Source: an uncultured Flavobacteriales bacterium (GTDB lineage Bacteria; Bacteroidota; Bacteroidia; Flavobacteriales_D; Crocinitomicaceae). Taken from it: a stretch of 61,431 nt of DNA. Where the stretch lies: NCBI GenBank assembly GCA_937973685.1, contig CALJKJ010000026.1, forward strand, positions 1 through 61,431. The letters are read 5' to 3'. The notes below the pieces were generated by a model. That model saw nothing but the letters and a program-made list of their open reading frames with translations, made no database searches and had not been told where the DNA came from. Below are positions 52,544 to 60,992 of this stretch, in pieces. The position numbers and the translations under genes were made by a program. Position 1 is the first letter of the stretch. Each line of letters starts with the position of its first letter.

Positions 52544-53575
52544 TTAATTCCATTTTACAATCAATTTCCCTGTGCTTTTTCCTGATTCCAAGGCATCTTG
52601 CGCCTCAAAAAAAGTATCCGCTGTATATTCTCCACCAACAATTGGTTGAATTTGTTGCTGTTGCAGTAGTTCGACAACATTTTTCAAACAATCTGTCAAA
52701 ACGTGAGGTTTGTTGTCTGCTAATTTGAGCATATTAACTCCCAATATGTTTTTAGAACGCATCATTAAACCAATTGGTACAATGATTCCCATTTTTCTAA
52801 CAAAATTAAGTGTTGACAAAAAGCCAAATTTACCTTTTCCTAATTCTGAACCGCCAAACAACACCAATCTCCCGCCAGAACCTAACATGGTCCAATCTTT
52901 TTTAAACGTTGACCCAGCAACAGGATTGAAACTCACATCCAAGCGATCATTGCCTAAAAAACCAGCAGTTACTTTTTGGTAATCTGTTGTTTGATAATTG
53001 ATTGCACAGTCAGCACCAAGTTCGTTAACAAGTTTCAATTTATCGGCGCCTCCCACTTTTGCGATAACGGTTGCACCTTTTATCTTACACAATTGTATTA
53101 GGGCTGTTCCTACTCCACCAGCTGCAGCATGTATTAAAACTGATTCACCTGATTGAACATTTGCAGCACGATAAACCATATAATAAGCCGTCACAAATTG
53201 TGTTGCTAAAGCCAAAGCAGCTCCAGCATCTAACTCATTAATTTCTTGAAAAGCACCAATTTGTGAGATCGCTTTTTTGGCATAACCACCGAAACGACAA
53301 AAAGCAACAACACGTTTTCCAATTAACGATGGATCAACTCCTTTGCCAATTGCGCTAATGGTTCCAACTACTTCATAACCAACAACACATGGCATTGGTG
53401 GTGCTTCGCGGTAAAGCCCTCTTCGTGCCATGACGTCTGCATAATTCAGTCCAAATGCCTCAACATCAATGATTACTTGATTTTCATTCAACGCAGGAAG
53501 CGAAATGGTTGCTAATTGAAAAGCCGCTCGTGCAGTTCCTTTTTTAGTTAAAACAAAAGCTTCAGTCTGTATCAT
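52544..53575 (-). CDS. Zinc-independent MDR oxidoreductase (quinone oxidoreductase/VAT-1-like)
   Basis: The 343-residue medium-chain dehydrogenase has the GroES-like N-terminal domain (VEAFGLNYADVMARRGLY, PPMPCVVGYEVVGTISAIG) and the Rossmann domain with VLIHAAAGGVGTALIQLCKIKGA. The catalytic zinc ligands of alcohol dehydrogenases are absent; the NYAD-type motif is that of zeta-crystallin-like quinone oxidoreductases. Final part: ESGKSTGKLIVKW. It probably uses NADPH on quinones or enones. Substrate unknown. Confidence 0.88.
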   Translation of the reverse strand: MIQTEAFVLTKKGTARAAFQLATISLPALNENQVIIDVEAFGLNYADVMARRGLYREAPPMPCVVGYEVVGTISAIGKGVDPSLIGKRVVAFCRFGGYAKKAISQIGAFQEINELDAGAALALATQFVTAYYMVYRAANVQSGESVLIHAAAGGVGTALIQLCKIKGATVIAKVGGADKLKLVNELGADCAINYQTTDYQKVTAGFLGNDRLDVSFNPVAGSTFKKDWTMLGSGGRLVLFGGSELGKGKFGFLSTLNFVRKMGIIVPIGLMMRSKNILGVNMLKLADNKPHVLTDCLKNVVELLQQQQIQPIVGGEYTADTFFEAQDALESGKSTGKLIVKWN

Positions 53576-53679
53576 AAAGCAAAGATAATCGTTAAACGAC
53601 TAACAAGTAAAAAAACTAACGAAAGTCATAAAAAAGTTAGCGGGTAACAACTAACTTTACAAAAAATATAGAAAAAACC

Positions 53680-54501
53680 ATGGATTCAAAAATCACAACA
53701 TATTTAGTCCCAATCGACTTTACATTTGAAACAGAAAATGCATTAATGTTTGCATTGGCTTTAGCCGAAAAACAAGCACATAAAGTCGTTTTATTACACA
53801 TCATTGCAAACGAAAGCGAGCTAACAGGAGCAGAAATAAAACTAAGCGAATTAGCTGGCAAATACAATGAATTTGATATTGAAGCAACCGTAATTGTTGG
53901 CAATGTTTTACATGATATCGGTGTAATTGCAGAAGGAATTGGTGCATCGCTTATTGTAATGGGAACTCATGGCGAAGTTGGTTTATTATCAAAAGTACTT
54001 GGAAGTAAAACAATGCGTGTGCTGGCAAAAAGTAAAGTGCCAATGATTATTGCTCAAAAAGAAACGCGTTTTCATGCAATAAAAAATATCGTCATGACAC
54101 TAGATCTTGAAAAAGAAAGTATTCAAGTTGTCAAACATGCAGCTAAAATTGGTCAATTGTTTGATTCAAAAGTTGTGTTAGTTGCTGCAGCTCAAGAAGA
54201 TGAGTTCTTGAAAAGAAAAATTGATTTGAACCTCAAATTAAGTCGTGATTACCTCAACGAACATGGATTAAATACGGAAATACACCTTGTTTCTGCTAAA
54301 GGGTACGTGAAAAACTTATTAGCTTACTGCGAAGAAATCGGAGCAGATATGTTAGCTGCTACGTATTACCAAGATTCGTTTTTCTCGTTTTCAGAACACT
54401 TAGTAAAAGCATTAGCAGGTAATCCGCTACAAATTCCCGTTATGACTTTTGATGGAGAATCTACCTCATCAGGAAGTCAATTTGGATTTTTAACTGTTTA
54501 A
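53680..54501 (+). CDS. Tandem-domain universal stress protein
   Basis: The 273-residue protein holds two UspA domains. The first (1-~140) has the start YLVPIDFTFETENALMFALALA and the nucleotide-binding motif GTHGEVGLLSKVLGSKTMRVL (G-2x-G-9x-S/T pattern). The second is more diverged (NIVMTLDLEKESIQVVKHA; ATYYQDSFFSFSEHLVKALA) without an obvious ATP loop. Usp proteins help survival in growth arrest and stress. Its stop overlaps rsmI in a TTAA (54498-54501). Confidence 0.9.
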   Translation: MDSKITTYLVPIDFTFETENALMFALALAEKQAHKVVLLHIIANESELTGAEIKLSELAGKYNEFDIEATVIVGNVLHDIGVIAEGIGASLIVMGTHGEVGLLSKVLGSKTMRVLAKSKVPMIIAQKETRFHAIKNIVMTLDLEKESIQVVKHAAKIGQLFDSKVVLVAAAQEDEFLKRKIDLNLKLSRDYLNEHGLNTEIHLVSAKGYVKNLLAYCEEIGADMLAATYYQDSFFSFSEHLVKALAGNPLQIPVMTFDGESTSSGSQFGFLTV

Positions 54502-55220
54502 TCAGCTTCGTTTTTCGCATATTTAGAGGCTTTCTTTTTTGGGGCCTCTTCTACTCCTTTTATGAGTAATACGATTTCTCCTTTTGGCGGTTTTGCTTGG
54601 TAATGTGCCAACACATCAGATGCTTTACCCCGTTGAAATTCTTCGAACATCTTACTGATTTCGCGCGCAACACACACTTCACGATCTGGACCAAGTAAAA
54701 CGCAACATTCTTCCAACGCTTTTATCAAACGGTGCGGAGATTCGTACAAAATAACCGTGCGTTCTTCTGTCAAAAACGACAACCATTTTGTTTGGCGTCC
54801 TTTTTTATGGGGTAAAAATCCTTCGAAAACAAATCGATCAGCAGGAAAACCACTCCCAACCAATGCAGGAACAAATGCTGTTGGACCAGGTAAACAAGTG
54901 ACTGTGATTCCTGCTTCGACACATGCACGTACCAACAAAAATCCTGGGTCAGAAATTGCTGGAGTCCCAGCATCTGAAACCAAAACAGTCGTTGTGTTTG
55001 TTTGAACAGACTGAACACAACGTTCTAATTGTTTGTGTTCGTTGTGTGCATGAAACGGAACAATTTGCTTGCTCGCTATATTCAAGTGATTCAACAACTT
55101 CTTGGTTACGCGTGTATCTTCAGCATAAATCAAATCAGCCTCCTGAAAAATACGAATAGCGCGCAATGTAATATCTTCTAAATTTCCAACCGGAGTTGGT
55201 ACAACAAATAAATTTCCCAT
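54498..55220 (-). CDS. rsmI: 16S rRNA (cytidine(1402)-2'-O)-methyltransferase
   Basis: The 240-residue SAM-dependent enzyme of the tetrapyrrole-methylase fold methylates C1402 in the ribosomal P site. Typical motifs: LFVVPTPVGNLEDITLRA, ADLIYAEDTRVTKKLLNHL, VLVSDAGTPAISDPGFLLVRA, LPGPTAFVPALVGSGF, FEGFLPHKKGRQT and VILYESPHRL. The first ATG at 55220 is used; a GTG at 55223 directly before it is an alternative. The C-terminal tail is Lys-rich (APKKKASKYAKNEAD). It follows the nuclease gene with a gap of only ~5 nt. Confidence 0.95.
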   Translation of the reverse strand: MGNLFVVPTPVGNLEDITLRAIRIFQEADLIYAEDTRVTKKLLNHLNIASKQIVPFHAHNEHKQLERCVQSVQTNTTTVLVSDAGTPAISDPGFLLVRACVEAGITVTCLPGPTAFVPALVGSGFPADRFVFEGFLPHKKGRQTKWLSFLTEERTVILYESPHRLIKALEECCVLLGPDREVCVAREISKMFEEFQRGKASDVLAHYQAKPPKGEIVLLIKGVEEAPKKKASKYAKNEAD

Positions 55221-55225
55221 CACAA

Positions 55226-56257
55226 TTATTTTAAACGCAATTGAATGGGAAGGTGGTCAGAATAACCTCCGTAATAATTATCCCCACCATAGGTTGTTGA
55301 CGGTTTTTTCGTACCGTCTTTTTGAGTGAACAGTAATTTTTCTTCGTAAACAATTGTTGCGTCTTTTGGCGAAAGTTTAACGCCACTTTTTCCTGTAAAC
55401 AAACCTTTTGAAACAACAAATTGATCCAATACGCCCCATTTTCCTTGGTAGCTGTGTGTTCCTTTTCCAGCAAGTTGATCATCGTATAACAAGTTATACA
55501 ATTGTGCAGACTTGTCTGAAAGCTGTTTAGCACCCAATACTTCATCCATCGATTTATCCGTTGGATGATCATTAAAATCGCCCATTAATAAAATATTTGC
55601 TTTCGGATTTTGTGCTAAAATTTCGTTGATTTTTTTTCGTGCAACTGATGCAGCCTGAACGCGGCGAATTTCCGATTCTTTCTCTCCTCCTCTTCTGGAT
55701 GGCCAGTGATTGACAAATACATGCACCGTTTTGTTTCCTGCAAGCAGTCCTTTCACATAAAGAATATCACGGGTTTTAAAATTTGGAATGCTATCAATTG
55801 CAACGGTTAAAAATTCTGAAGTCAATACTTTAAAACGACTTGCATCAACTAACAACGCACAATCAATTCCGCGTGCATCAGGCGAATTTTTATGCACCAA
55901 TTGATAATTTGTAGACGCCAAACGTCCCGTTTTTGCTACATCCATTACTACCGCATCGTTTTCCACTTCAACAAGACCAATCATCAACGGATTTTCAGCT
56001 AAATTGAAGGTTAACGCTTCAACAATGTGGTTCAATTTTAACTGATAGCGTTTTGTGTTCCACTTTAATTTTCCGGTAGGCAAGAAATCTTCGTCAATTA
56101 CATCGGATTGATTAATTGTATCGAATAAATTTTCGACATTATAAAAAACAATACTGCGCCCATGATAAGGCAATAAACTTGGTGTTTTTGTAGCGACAAA
56201 AGCGAATGAAATTGAAGCAAGCGCGACAACTAAAATGGAATTACTAATTTTTTTCAT
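55226..56257 (-). CDS. Exported endonuclease/exonuclease/phosphatase (EEP) family protein
   Basis: The 343-residue protein has a signal peptide (MKKISNSILVVALASISFAF) and EEP-fold motifs: VFYNVENLFDTI, IGLVEVENDAV (metal-binding Glu), FVNHWPSRRGG, ILLMGDFNDHPTDKSMDE and GGYSDHLPIQL. Secreted members often degrade DNA or act as phosphodiesterases. It is in the same direction as the M42 peptidase gene (9 nt after it) and rsmI. Confidence 0.9.
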   Translation of the reverse strand: MKKISNSILVVALASISFAFVATKTPSLLPYHGRSIVFYNVENLFDTINQSDVIDEDFLPTGKLKWNTKRYQLKLNHIVEALTFNLAENPLMIGLVEVENDAVVMDVAKTGRLASTNYQLVHKNSPDARGIDCALLVDASRFKVLTSEFLTVAIDSIPNFKTRDILYVKGLLAGNKTVHVFVNHWPSRRGGEKESEIRRVQAASVARKKINEILAQNPKANILLMGDFNDHPTDKSMDEVLGAKQLSDKSAQLYNLLYDDQLAGKGTHSYQGKWGVLDQFVVSKGLFTGKSGVKLSPKDATIVYEEKLLFTQKDGTKKPSTTYGGDNYYGGYSDHLPIQLRLK

Positions 56258-56266
56258 CGAACTGAT

Positions 56267-57310
56267 TTAAAATTTTTCATCAAACTTATCTAAATTAAGT
56301 AAACAAGCCGTTAACAAATCTATACTTCCTTGAATATCATCTTTGTGCGCCATTTCAATTACTTGGTGTAAATGACGTGTAGGAATAGAAATTGCCCCAG
56401 CAATAGATCCTCCTGCTGACATGCGTTGAATTCCCGCTGTATCAGTGCCTCCCGCTGTTAATATTTCGGGTTGCCATTGGATTTTTTCCTTGTCAGCAAT
56501 TTGCTTCATAAAGCGCACCATTCGCGTATCGCAAATTGTAGAAGCGTCCATGATTTTAATCGCTGTACCTTCACCTAATTTAGTAATATATTCATGTGCT
56601 GCTGCGCCAGGTAGATCAAAAGCTATCGTAGTATCTAAACCGAAACCATAATGCGGTTGAATGCGTAAACTTGCAACATTTGCTCCGCGAATCCCCACTT
56701 CTTCTTGCACGGTGAAAACCATATAAACATCATTCGGTAATTGTTTCCCTTTCAACTGTTTTAACGTTTCTATTGCAATAAAAACCGCCAACCGATTATC
56801 CAACGATTTACAATTAAAACAATCACCCATTTGAATGAATTCACGTTCACGCGTAACCGGATCTCCAATTGCAATAAGTTCTTTTACTTTATGAGCAGGT
56901 AAACCTGTATCAATAAAATAGTCGGATAGTTTCGCGATTTTGTTGCGTTCATCTGCCGTCATGACGTGGATTGGCTTGGACGCCATTACACCAATAATAT
57001 CTTCTTTTCCATGAATTATTACGCGTTGAGCAGTTAATGTTTTTGGGTCAAAACCTCCTAAGGTTGTAAAACGAATAAAGCCTTTGTCATCAATATGTGT
57101 CACCATGAAACCAATTTCGTCCATGTGTGCGCCAACCATTGCTGCTTTATTTGACGCGCCTTTACGAATCGCATAAACATTACCCATGTTGTCAACGGTT
57201 ACCTCATCACAAAGTCCTGTTATTTCGCGTAACACCACTTGTCGAATGCGCTCTTCAAATCCTGGTGCGCCAGGTACGGTACATAATTCAGCTAATAAAT
57301 CCTTATTCAT
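56267..57310 (-). CDS. M42 family metallo-aminopeptidase
   Basis: The 347-residue cytosolic peptidase matches the M42 (glutamyl aminopeptidase/deblocking) family. Metal-binding and catalytic blocks: MVGAHMDEIGFMVTHID (His and Asp), FNCKSLDNRLAVFIAIETL, VFTVQEEVGIRGANVAS (catalytic Glu-Glu), GLDTTIAFD and a C-terminal IPTRHLHQVIEMAHKDDI with the last metal His. These enzymes form dodecamers that trim peptides. Divergent from the SCO1 gene. Confidence 0.94.
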   Translation of the reverse strand: MNKDLLAELCTVPGAPGFEERIRQVVLREITGLCDEVTVDNMGNVYAIRKGASNKAAMVGAHMDEIGFMVTHIDDKGFIRFTTLGGFDPKTLTAQRVIIHGKEDIIGVMASKPIHVMTADERNKIAKLSDYFIDTGLPAHKVKELIAIGDPVTREREFIQMGDCFNCKSLDNRLAVFIAIETLKQLKGKQLPNDVYMVFTVQEEVGIRGANVASLRIQPHYGFGLDTTIAFDLPGAAAHEYITKLGEGTAIKIMDASTICDTRMVRFMKQIADKEKIQWQPEILTAGGTDTAGIQRMSAGGSIAGAISIPTRHLHQVIEMAHKDDIQGSIDLLTACLLNLDKFDEKF

Positions 57311-57384
57311 TTTTCATTCTTTTTGAATGTGGTAAAAATAAAGTTAATTATCTAGAAAAAACATGTCGATTTACCTGTAATACT

Positions 57385-57392
57385 TAACTTTG
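57385..57392 (+). promoter_or_regulatory. -7 box TAACTTTG of the SCO1/SenC gene
   Basis: TAACTTTG matches TAnnTTTG, 11 nt before the ATG at 57404. The very short distance implies a leaderless or near-leaderless mRNA. Confidence 0.45.
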
Positions 57393-57403
57393 AAAAAAAA
57401 GTC

Positions 57404-58069
57404 ATGCGCATTATCATCATTGCACTTATTTTCATTGGAGGAGTCATTGCGGCATACATCATTACTAAGCCAAGTGATGAAAAACCATTAAGAATTTACA
57501 ATCCGATAGATATTCAACCAGAAATGGTAGATCGCGATTTGATTCGCGTAGGTTTTGGCCACAAAATCGGGCAATTTGAGTTCGTTGATCAAACTGGTAA
57601 TACGTTTCAATCTTCGCAATTAAATGGTAAAGTATACGTTGCCGAATATTTTTTTACTACGTGTGGAACCATCTGTCCAATAATGAATGGACAAATGCAA
57701 CGCGTTCAGGAAGCAATGAAAAATGAACAGGATTTTACCATACTTAGTTTTACCGTTGACCCTGAGGTAGATACTGTTGAACAACTAAATCGCTATGCAA
57801 CCGCACACAATGCTAATCCAAAACAATGGCATTTTTTAACAGGAGAAAAGAAAAGTTTGTACCGTTTAGCCCGGCGCAGTTTTTTTGTCTTAAAGCCTGC
57901 TGAAGTTAAAAACCAAGGCGATGTTGGTTCTGATTTTATACATACGAATCATTTTGTCCTTGTAGATCAACAAGCACGCATAAGAGGTTATTACGACGGG
58001 ACAAATCCGAAAGAGGTAAACGCATTAATTCACGATGCAAAACGCTTGTTAATCGAAAAAAGAAATTAA
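57404..58069 (+). CDS. SCO1/SenC family copper chaperone / thioredoxin-like protein
   Basis: The 221-residue membrane-anchored protein has an N-terminal membrane helix (IIIIALIFIGGVIAAYII) and a thioredoxin fold with the Cu-binding CxxxC in FFTTCGTICPIMNG (Cys87, Cys91) and the conserved His in HTNHFVLVDQQ (His183). SCO proteins deliver copper to the CuA centre of cytochrome c oxidase or act as thiol redox proteins. An inverted repeat after the stop probably ends the transcript. Confidence 0.93.
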   Translation: MRIIIIALIFIGGVIAAYIITKPSDEKPLRIYNPIDIQPEMVDRDLIRVGFGHKIGQFEFVDQTGNTFQSSQLNGKVYVAEYFFTTCGTICPIMNGQMQRVQEAMKNEQDFTILSFTVDPEVDTVEQLNRYATAHNANPKQWHFLTGEKKSLYRLARRSFFVLKPAEVKNQGDVGSDFIHTNHFVLVDQQARIRGYYDGTNPKEVNALIHDAKRLLIEKRN

Positions 58070-58079
58070 AAATTCACTT

Positions 58080-58118
58080 AGAAATTGTATTAAGTACAAT
58101 TTCTATTGTTTTTCTGTT
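58080..58118 (+). terminator. Terminator after the SCO1 gene
   Basis: Perfect 10-bp arms AGAAATTGTA and TACAATTTCT around the loop TTAAG, followed by a T-rich stretch (ATTGTTTTTCTGTTT). Confidence 0.7.
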
Positions 58119-58146
58119 TATTTTCGGGAGATAAATTTCTACGAAA

Positions 58147-59934
58147 ATGAGTAAACAAACAGCAACTACAAATTACGGTGCCTTGAGCACATTGACAACC
58201 GTCTTCTTCTTTTGGGGATTCATTGCAGCTGGTAATAGCGTATTTATTCCATTTTGCAAACATTATTTCAAATTAGATCAATTTCAAAGTCAGTTAATTG
58301 ATTTTGCTTTTTATGGTGCGTATTACTTAGGTGCGTTGGGCTTGTTTGTTTTCAGTTATGCCAAACGAAAAGACTTGGTTGGATCGTGGGGTTATAAAAA
58401 AAGCATCATCATTGGTTTATTGGTTTCTGCATTAGGAGCAGTTGCCATGATTGTATCTGTTTTTGCCAATCAGTTTGCAGGAATGCTATTCGGTTTGTTC
58501 ATCGTTGCACTTGGGTTCTCGTTACAACAAACCTCTGCAAATCCATTCATGATTGCTTTGGGTGATGAAAAAACAGGAAGTAACCGCATCAATTTAGGTG
58601 GCGGTATCAATAGTTTAGGGACAACCATCGGACCAGTTTTGGTTTCATTGGCATTATTTGGAACAGCTGCTGCAATAAGTGATGATATGATTGCTCAATT
58701 AAGTTTAAAAACTGTTGTGTTCTTGTATGCTGGTGTTGGTGCATTATTTGTTGGAATAGCTTTATTATTGACGTTTTCAAAGAAAGTCCCTGCTGGGAAA
58801 ATTGAAAGTGATGATGCGACATCGAATGATACGGATCAAGGAAAAAAAGCCGTGGTAACACTATTAGTGATTACAGGAATTTTAGTTGCTTGTTTTTCGC
58901 CTGTTTTTAGTAGTTATCGTTCTGATGAAGCAAAGCAATTGGTAGAAATTGAAGGCGCGCAACATGAATTAACAACAACTAGTGATAACAAAACAATTGA
59001 AATCAGTCAATTAACTCCTGCAGAAAAAGAAACTTATAACACCTTAGAAAAAGAACATCACAAAATCCAACAAGGATTAGACAAAAACAGAATTATCTGG
59101 TTGTCACTTGGAATTGTTGCTGTTGTAGGTGGATTATTGTTTGCGAACACACAAGCAAAAAAATCAGAAAATGGCTGGGGAGCAATGAAATATCCGCAGT
59201 TAACCCTCGGTATGTTGGCGATCTTTTCTTACGTTGGTGTAGAAGTTGCTGTTGGTAGTAACTTGGGTGAATTGTTAAAACAACCTAGTTTTGGTGGATT
59301 ATCCTCTTCTGAAATCACTCCTTACGTTTCAATGTATTGGGGAAGTTTGATGATTGGTCGTTGGACGGGAGCGGTAAACGCTTTTAATTTAAGTCAACAA
59401 CTAAAAACCATGCTAAAATTCATTGTACCACTTGTTGCATTTGCTATTATATTAATCATTTCGAAACTTTCGGGTTATGCTATTGATAACTTATATTGGT
59501 ATATTGGTTGCGTTGTCGTTCAAATTCTTGCAATGTATGTAGCCAATGATAAACCAGCTTTGTCGTTGACAATTTTTGGAGCACTTGGTGTGTTATCACT
59601 TTTAGTTGGCTTAACCGCAACAGGTGACGTAGCAATTTATGGTTTGTTAAGTGCCGGTTTATTCTGCTCCATCATGTGGCCGTGTATTTTCTCGCTTTCG
59701 TTAGCTGGATTAGGAAAATATCAAGGTCAAGGTTCAAGCTTGTTAGTGATGATGATTTTAGGTGGCGCATTGATTCCACCTTTACAAGGCAAGCTATCCG
59801 ATTTAATTGGCATTCAAGAATCATTCGTAATCGGTGCGTTTTGCTTTGCTTATATTTTGTTTTTTGCCATTTACGTGAATCAATTATTAAAAAAACGTGG
59901 CGTTTCATTAGATGAAACTCCTGTTTCACATTAA
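58147..59934 (+). CDS. FHS-type sugar MFS transporter with an extra central insertion
   Basis: The 595-residue inner-membrane transporter belongs to the fucose:H+ symporter-like branch of the MFS: TVFFFWGFIAAGNSVFIPFCK, LQQTSANPFMIALG, GGGINSLGTTIGP and VGVEVAVGSNLGELL. Sugar FHS members are usually ~410-480 residues. Here ~110-150 extra residues lie between the two halves: a hydrophobic helix (VVTLLVITGILVACFSPVF), a polar coil-like stretch rich in Glu/Lys/Gln (TPAEKETYNTLEKEHHKIQQ) and another helix (IIWLSLGIVAVVGGLLFA), giving perhaps 14 membrane spans. Substrate unknown; hexoses or hexosamines are likely. Confidence 0.88.
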   Translation: MSKQTATTNYGALSTLTTVFFFWGFIAAGNSVFIPFCKHYFKLDQFQSQLIDFAFYGAYYLGALGLFVFSYAKRKDLVGSWGYKKSIIIGLLVSALGAVAMIVSVFANQFAGMLFGLFIVALGFSLQQTSANPFMIALGDEKTGSNRINLGGGINSLGTTIGPVLVSLALFGTAAAISDDMIAQLSLKTVVFLYAGVGALFVGIALLLTFSKKVPAGKIESDDATSNDTDQGKKAVVTLLVITGILVACFSPVFSSYRSDEAKQLVEIEGAQHELTTTSDNKTIEISQLTPAEKETYNTLEKEHHKIQQGLDKNRIIWLSLGIVAVVGGLLFANTQAKKSENGWGAMKYPQLTLGMLAIFSYVGVEVAVGSNLGELLKQPSFGGLSSSEITPYVSMYWGSLMIGRWTGAVNAFNLSQQLKTMLKFIVPLVAFAIILIISKLSGYAIDNLYWYIGCVVVQILAMYVANDKPALSLTIFGALGVLSLLVGLTATGDVAIYGLLSAGLFCSIMWPCIFSLSLAGLGKYQGQGSSLLVMMILGGALIPPLQGKLSDLIGIQESFVIGAFCFAYILFFAIYVNQLLKKRGVSLDETPVSH

Positions 59935-59978
59935 AAAATTGCAAAATTAATATAGAATTTTTTCTTGTCAATCTTCAC

Positions 59979-60029
59979 AAAAACAGTTGAAACCAATTAC
60001 AACAAGGGTTTCAACTGTTTTTTTTTGTA
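59979..60029 (+). terminator. Intrinsic terminator after the sugar transporter gene
   Basis: AAACAGTTGAAACC and GGTTTCAACTGTTT arms (14 bp) around a 12-nt loop, followed by a long T-run. Confidence 0.9.
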
Positions 60030-60082
60030 ATCTAAATTGAATCTAAATAAGAACTTCTCTCCTATCCGATTGTTATAGAAGT

Positions 60083-60090
60083 TAAATTTG
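60083..60090 (+). promoter_or_regulatory. -7 box TAAATTTG of the sdh operon
   Basis: TAAATTTG matches TAnnTTTG, 31 nt before the sdhC ATG. TTG occurs 10 nt upstream, closer than the consensus. Confidence 0.45.
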
Positions 60091-60121
60091 CAAAGTAATT
60101 TAGAAAAAAAATTAAAAGGAA

Positions 60122-60970
60122 ATGAGTAAATCAGCAATTTTAAAATCGTCAGTAGCCAAAAAATATTGGATGGCACTAACAGGATTGTTTCTGTGTACCT
60201 TCTTAATTGGTCACTTATTAGGAAACCTTCAATTATTAGGCGAGGCGAATGAGGCAACAAAACGTGCTTTTAATGAGTACGCATACTTTATGGGGCATAA
60301 CTTGTTCATCAAAGTATTGTCATACGTTACCTACATTTCGATCATTTTTCATGCAATTGACGGAATCATGTTAACTGTTGCGAACAAAAAAGCACGCCCA
60401 CAAAACTATGCGTATAACAACCCTGGAGCAAATTCAAGCACTCCTTCTCGTTACATGGCTGTGTTAGGAACATTGATTTTGGTGTTCATTGTAACGCACA
60501 TGGCAAACTTCTGGTGGAAAGCAAAAATCACACAAGATATTCCTTTGCACACAAAAGAAATCACACTTCCTGGTAATCCAATGATGGGTGGTCAAGAACA
60601 AAAGATGAATTTGTACTTAACAACTGCTGGTGATTATGTTCCTGTAGATCAATTGGAAGTGAAACACAAAACTGAATTGTACGCAAAAGGAATTGATTTG
60701 AAAATGGGCGAAGGTTACAAAGATTTGTACACAGTCGTTATCAAATTCTTTAGCAAAGAAAACAGCTTGGGATTAGTTGCTACTGCATTGTATGCTTTAT
60801 CAATGTTGGTATTGGCATTCCATTTATGGCATGGTTTCGCATCTGCATTCCAGTCATTGGGTGTTCGTCATAAAAGATACACACCAGCAATTGAACTAAT
60901 CGGTAAATTATTTGCAGTCATAGTTCCTATTGCTTTTGCAATTATTCCTGTCATTCTTTACATGCGTTAA
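60122..60970 (+). CDS. sdhC: Succinate dehydrogenase / fumarate reductase cytochrome b subunit
   Basis: The 282-residue protein is the single membrane anchor of a type B (Bacteroidota-type) complex II, binding heme b and menaquinone. Five hydrophobic helices are visible, with candidate heme-ligand histidines in LIGHLLGNLQLL, YISIIFHAIDGI, FIVTHMANFWW and LVLAFHLWHGFASAFQS. A ~75-residue hydrophilic loop (~140-215, including GNPMMGGQEQKMNLYLTTAG) lies between the third and fourth helices. sdhA follows 22 nt later in the usual order. Confidence 0.95.
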   Translation: MSKSAILKSSVAKKYWMALTGLFLCTFLIGHLLGNLQLLGEANEATKRAFNEYAYFMGHNLFIKVLSYVTYISIIFHAIDGIMLTVANKKARPQNYAYNNPGANSSTPSRYMAVLGTLILVFIVTHMANFWWKAKITQDIPLHTKEITLPGNPMMGGQEQKMNLYLTTAGDYVPVDQLEVKHKTELYAKGIDLKMGEGYKDLYTVVIKFFSKENSLGLVATALYALSMLVLAFHLWHGFASAFQSLGVRHKRYTPAIELIGKLFAVIVPIAFAIIPVILYMR

Positions 60971-60992
60971 CAGTCAAAAAAAATTTTAAGTC

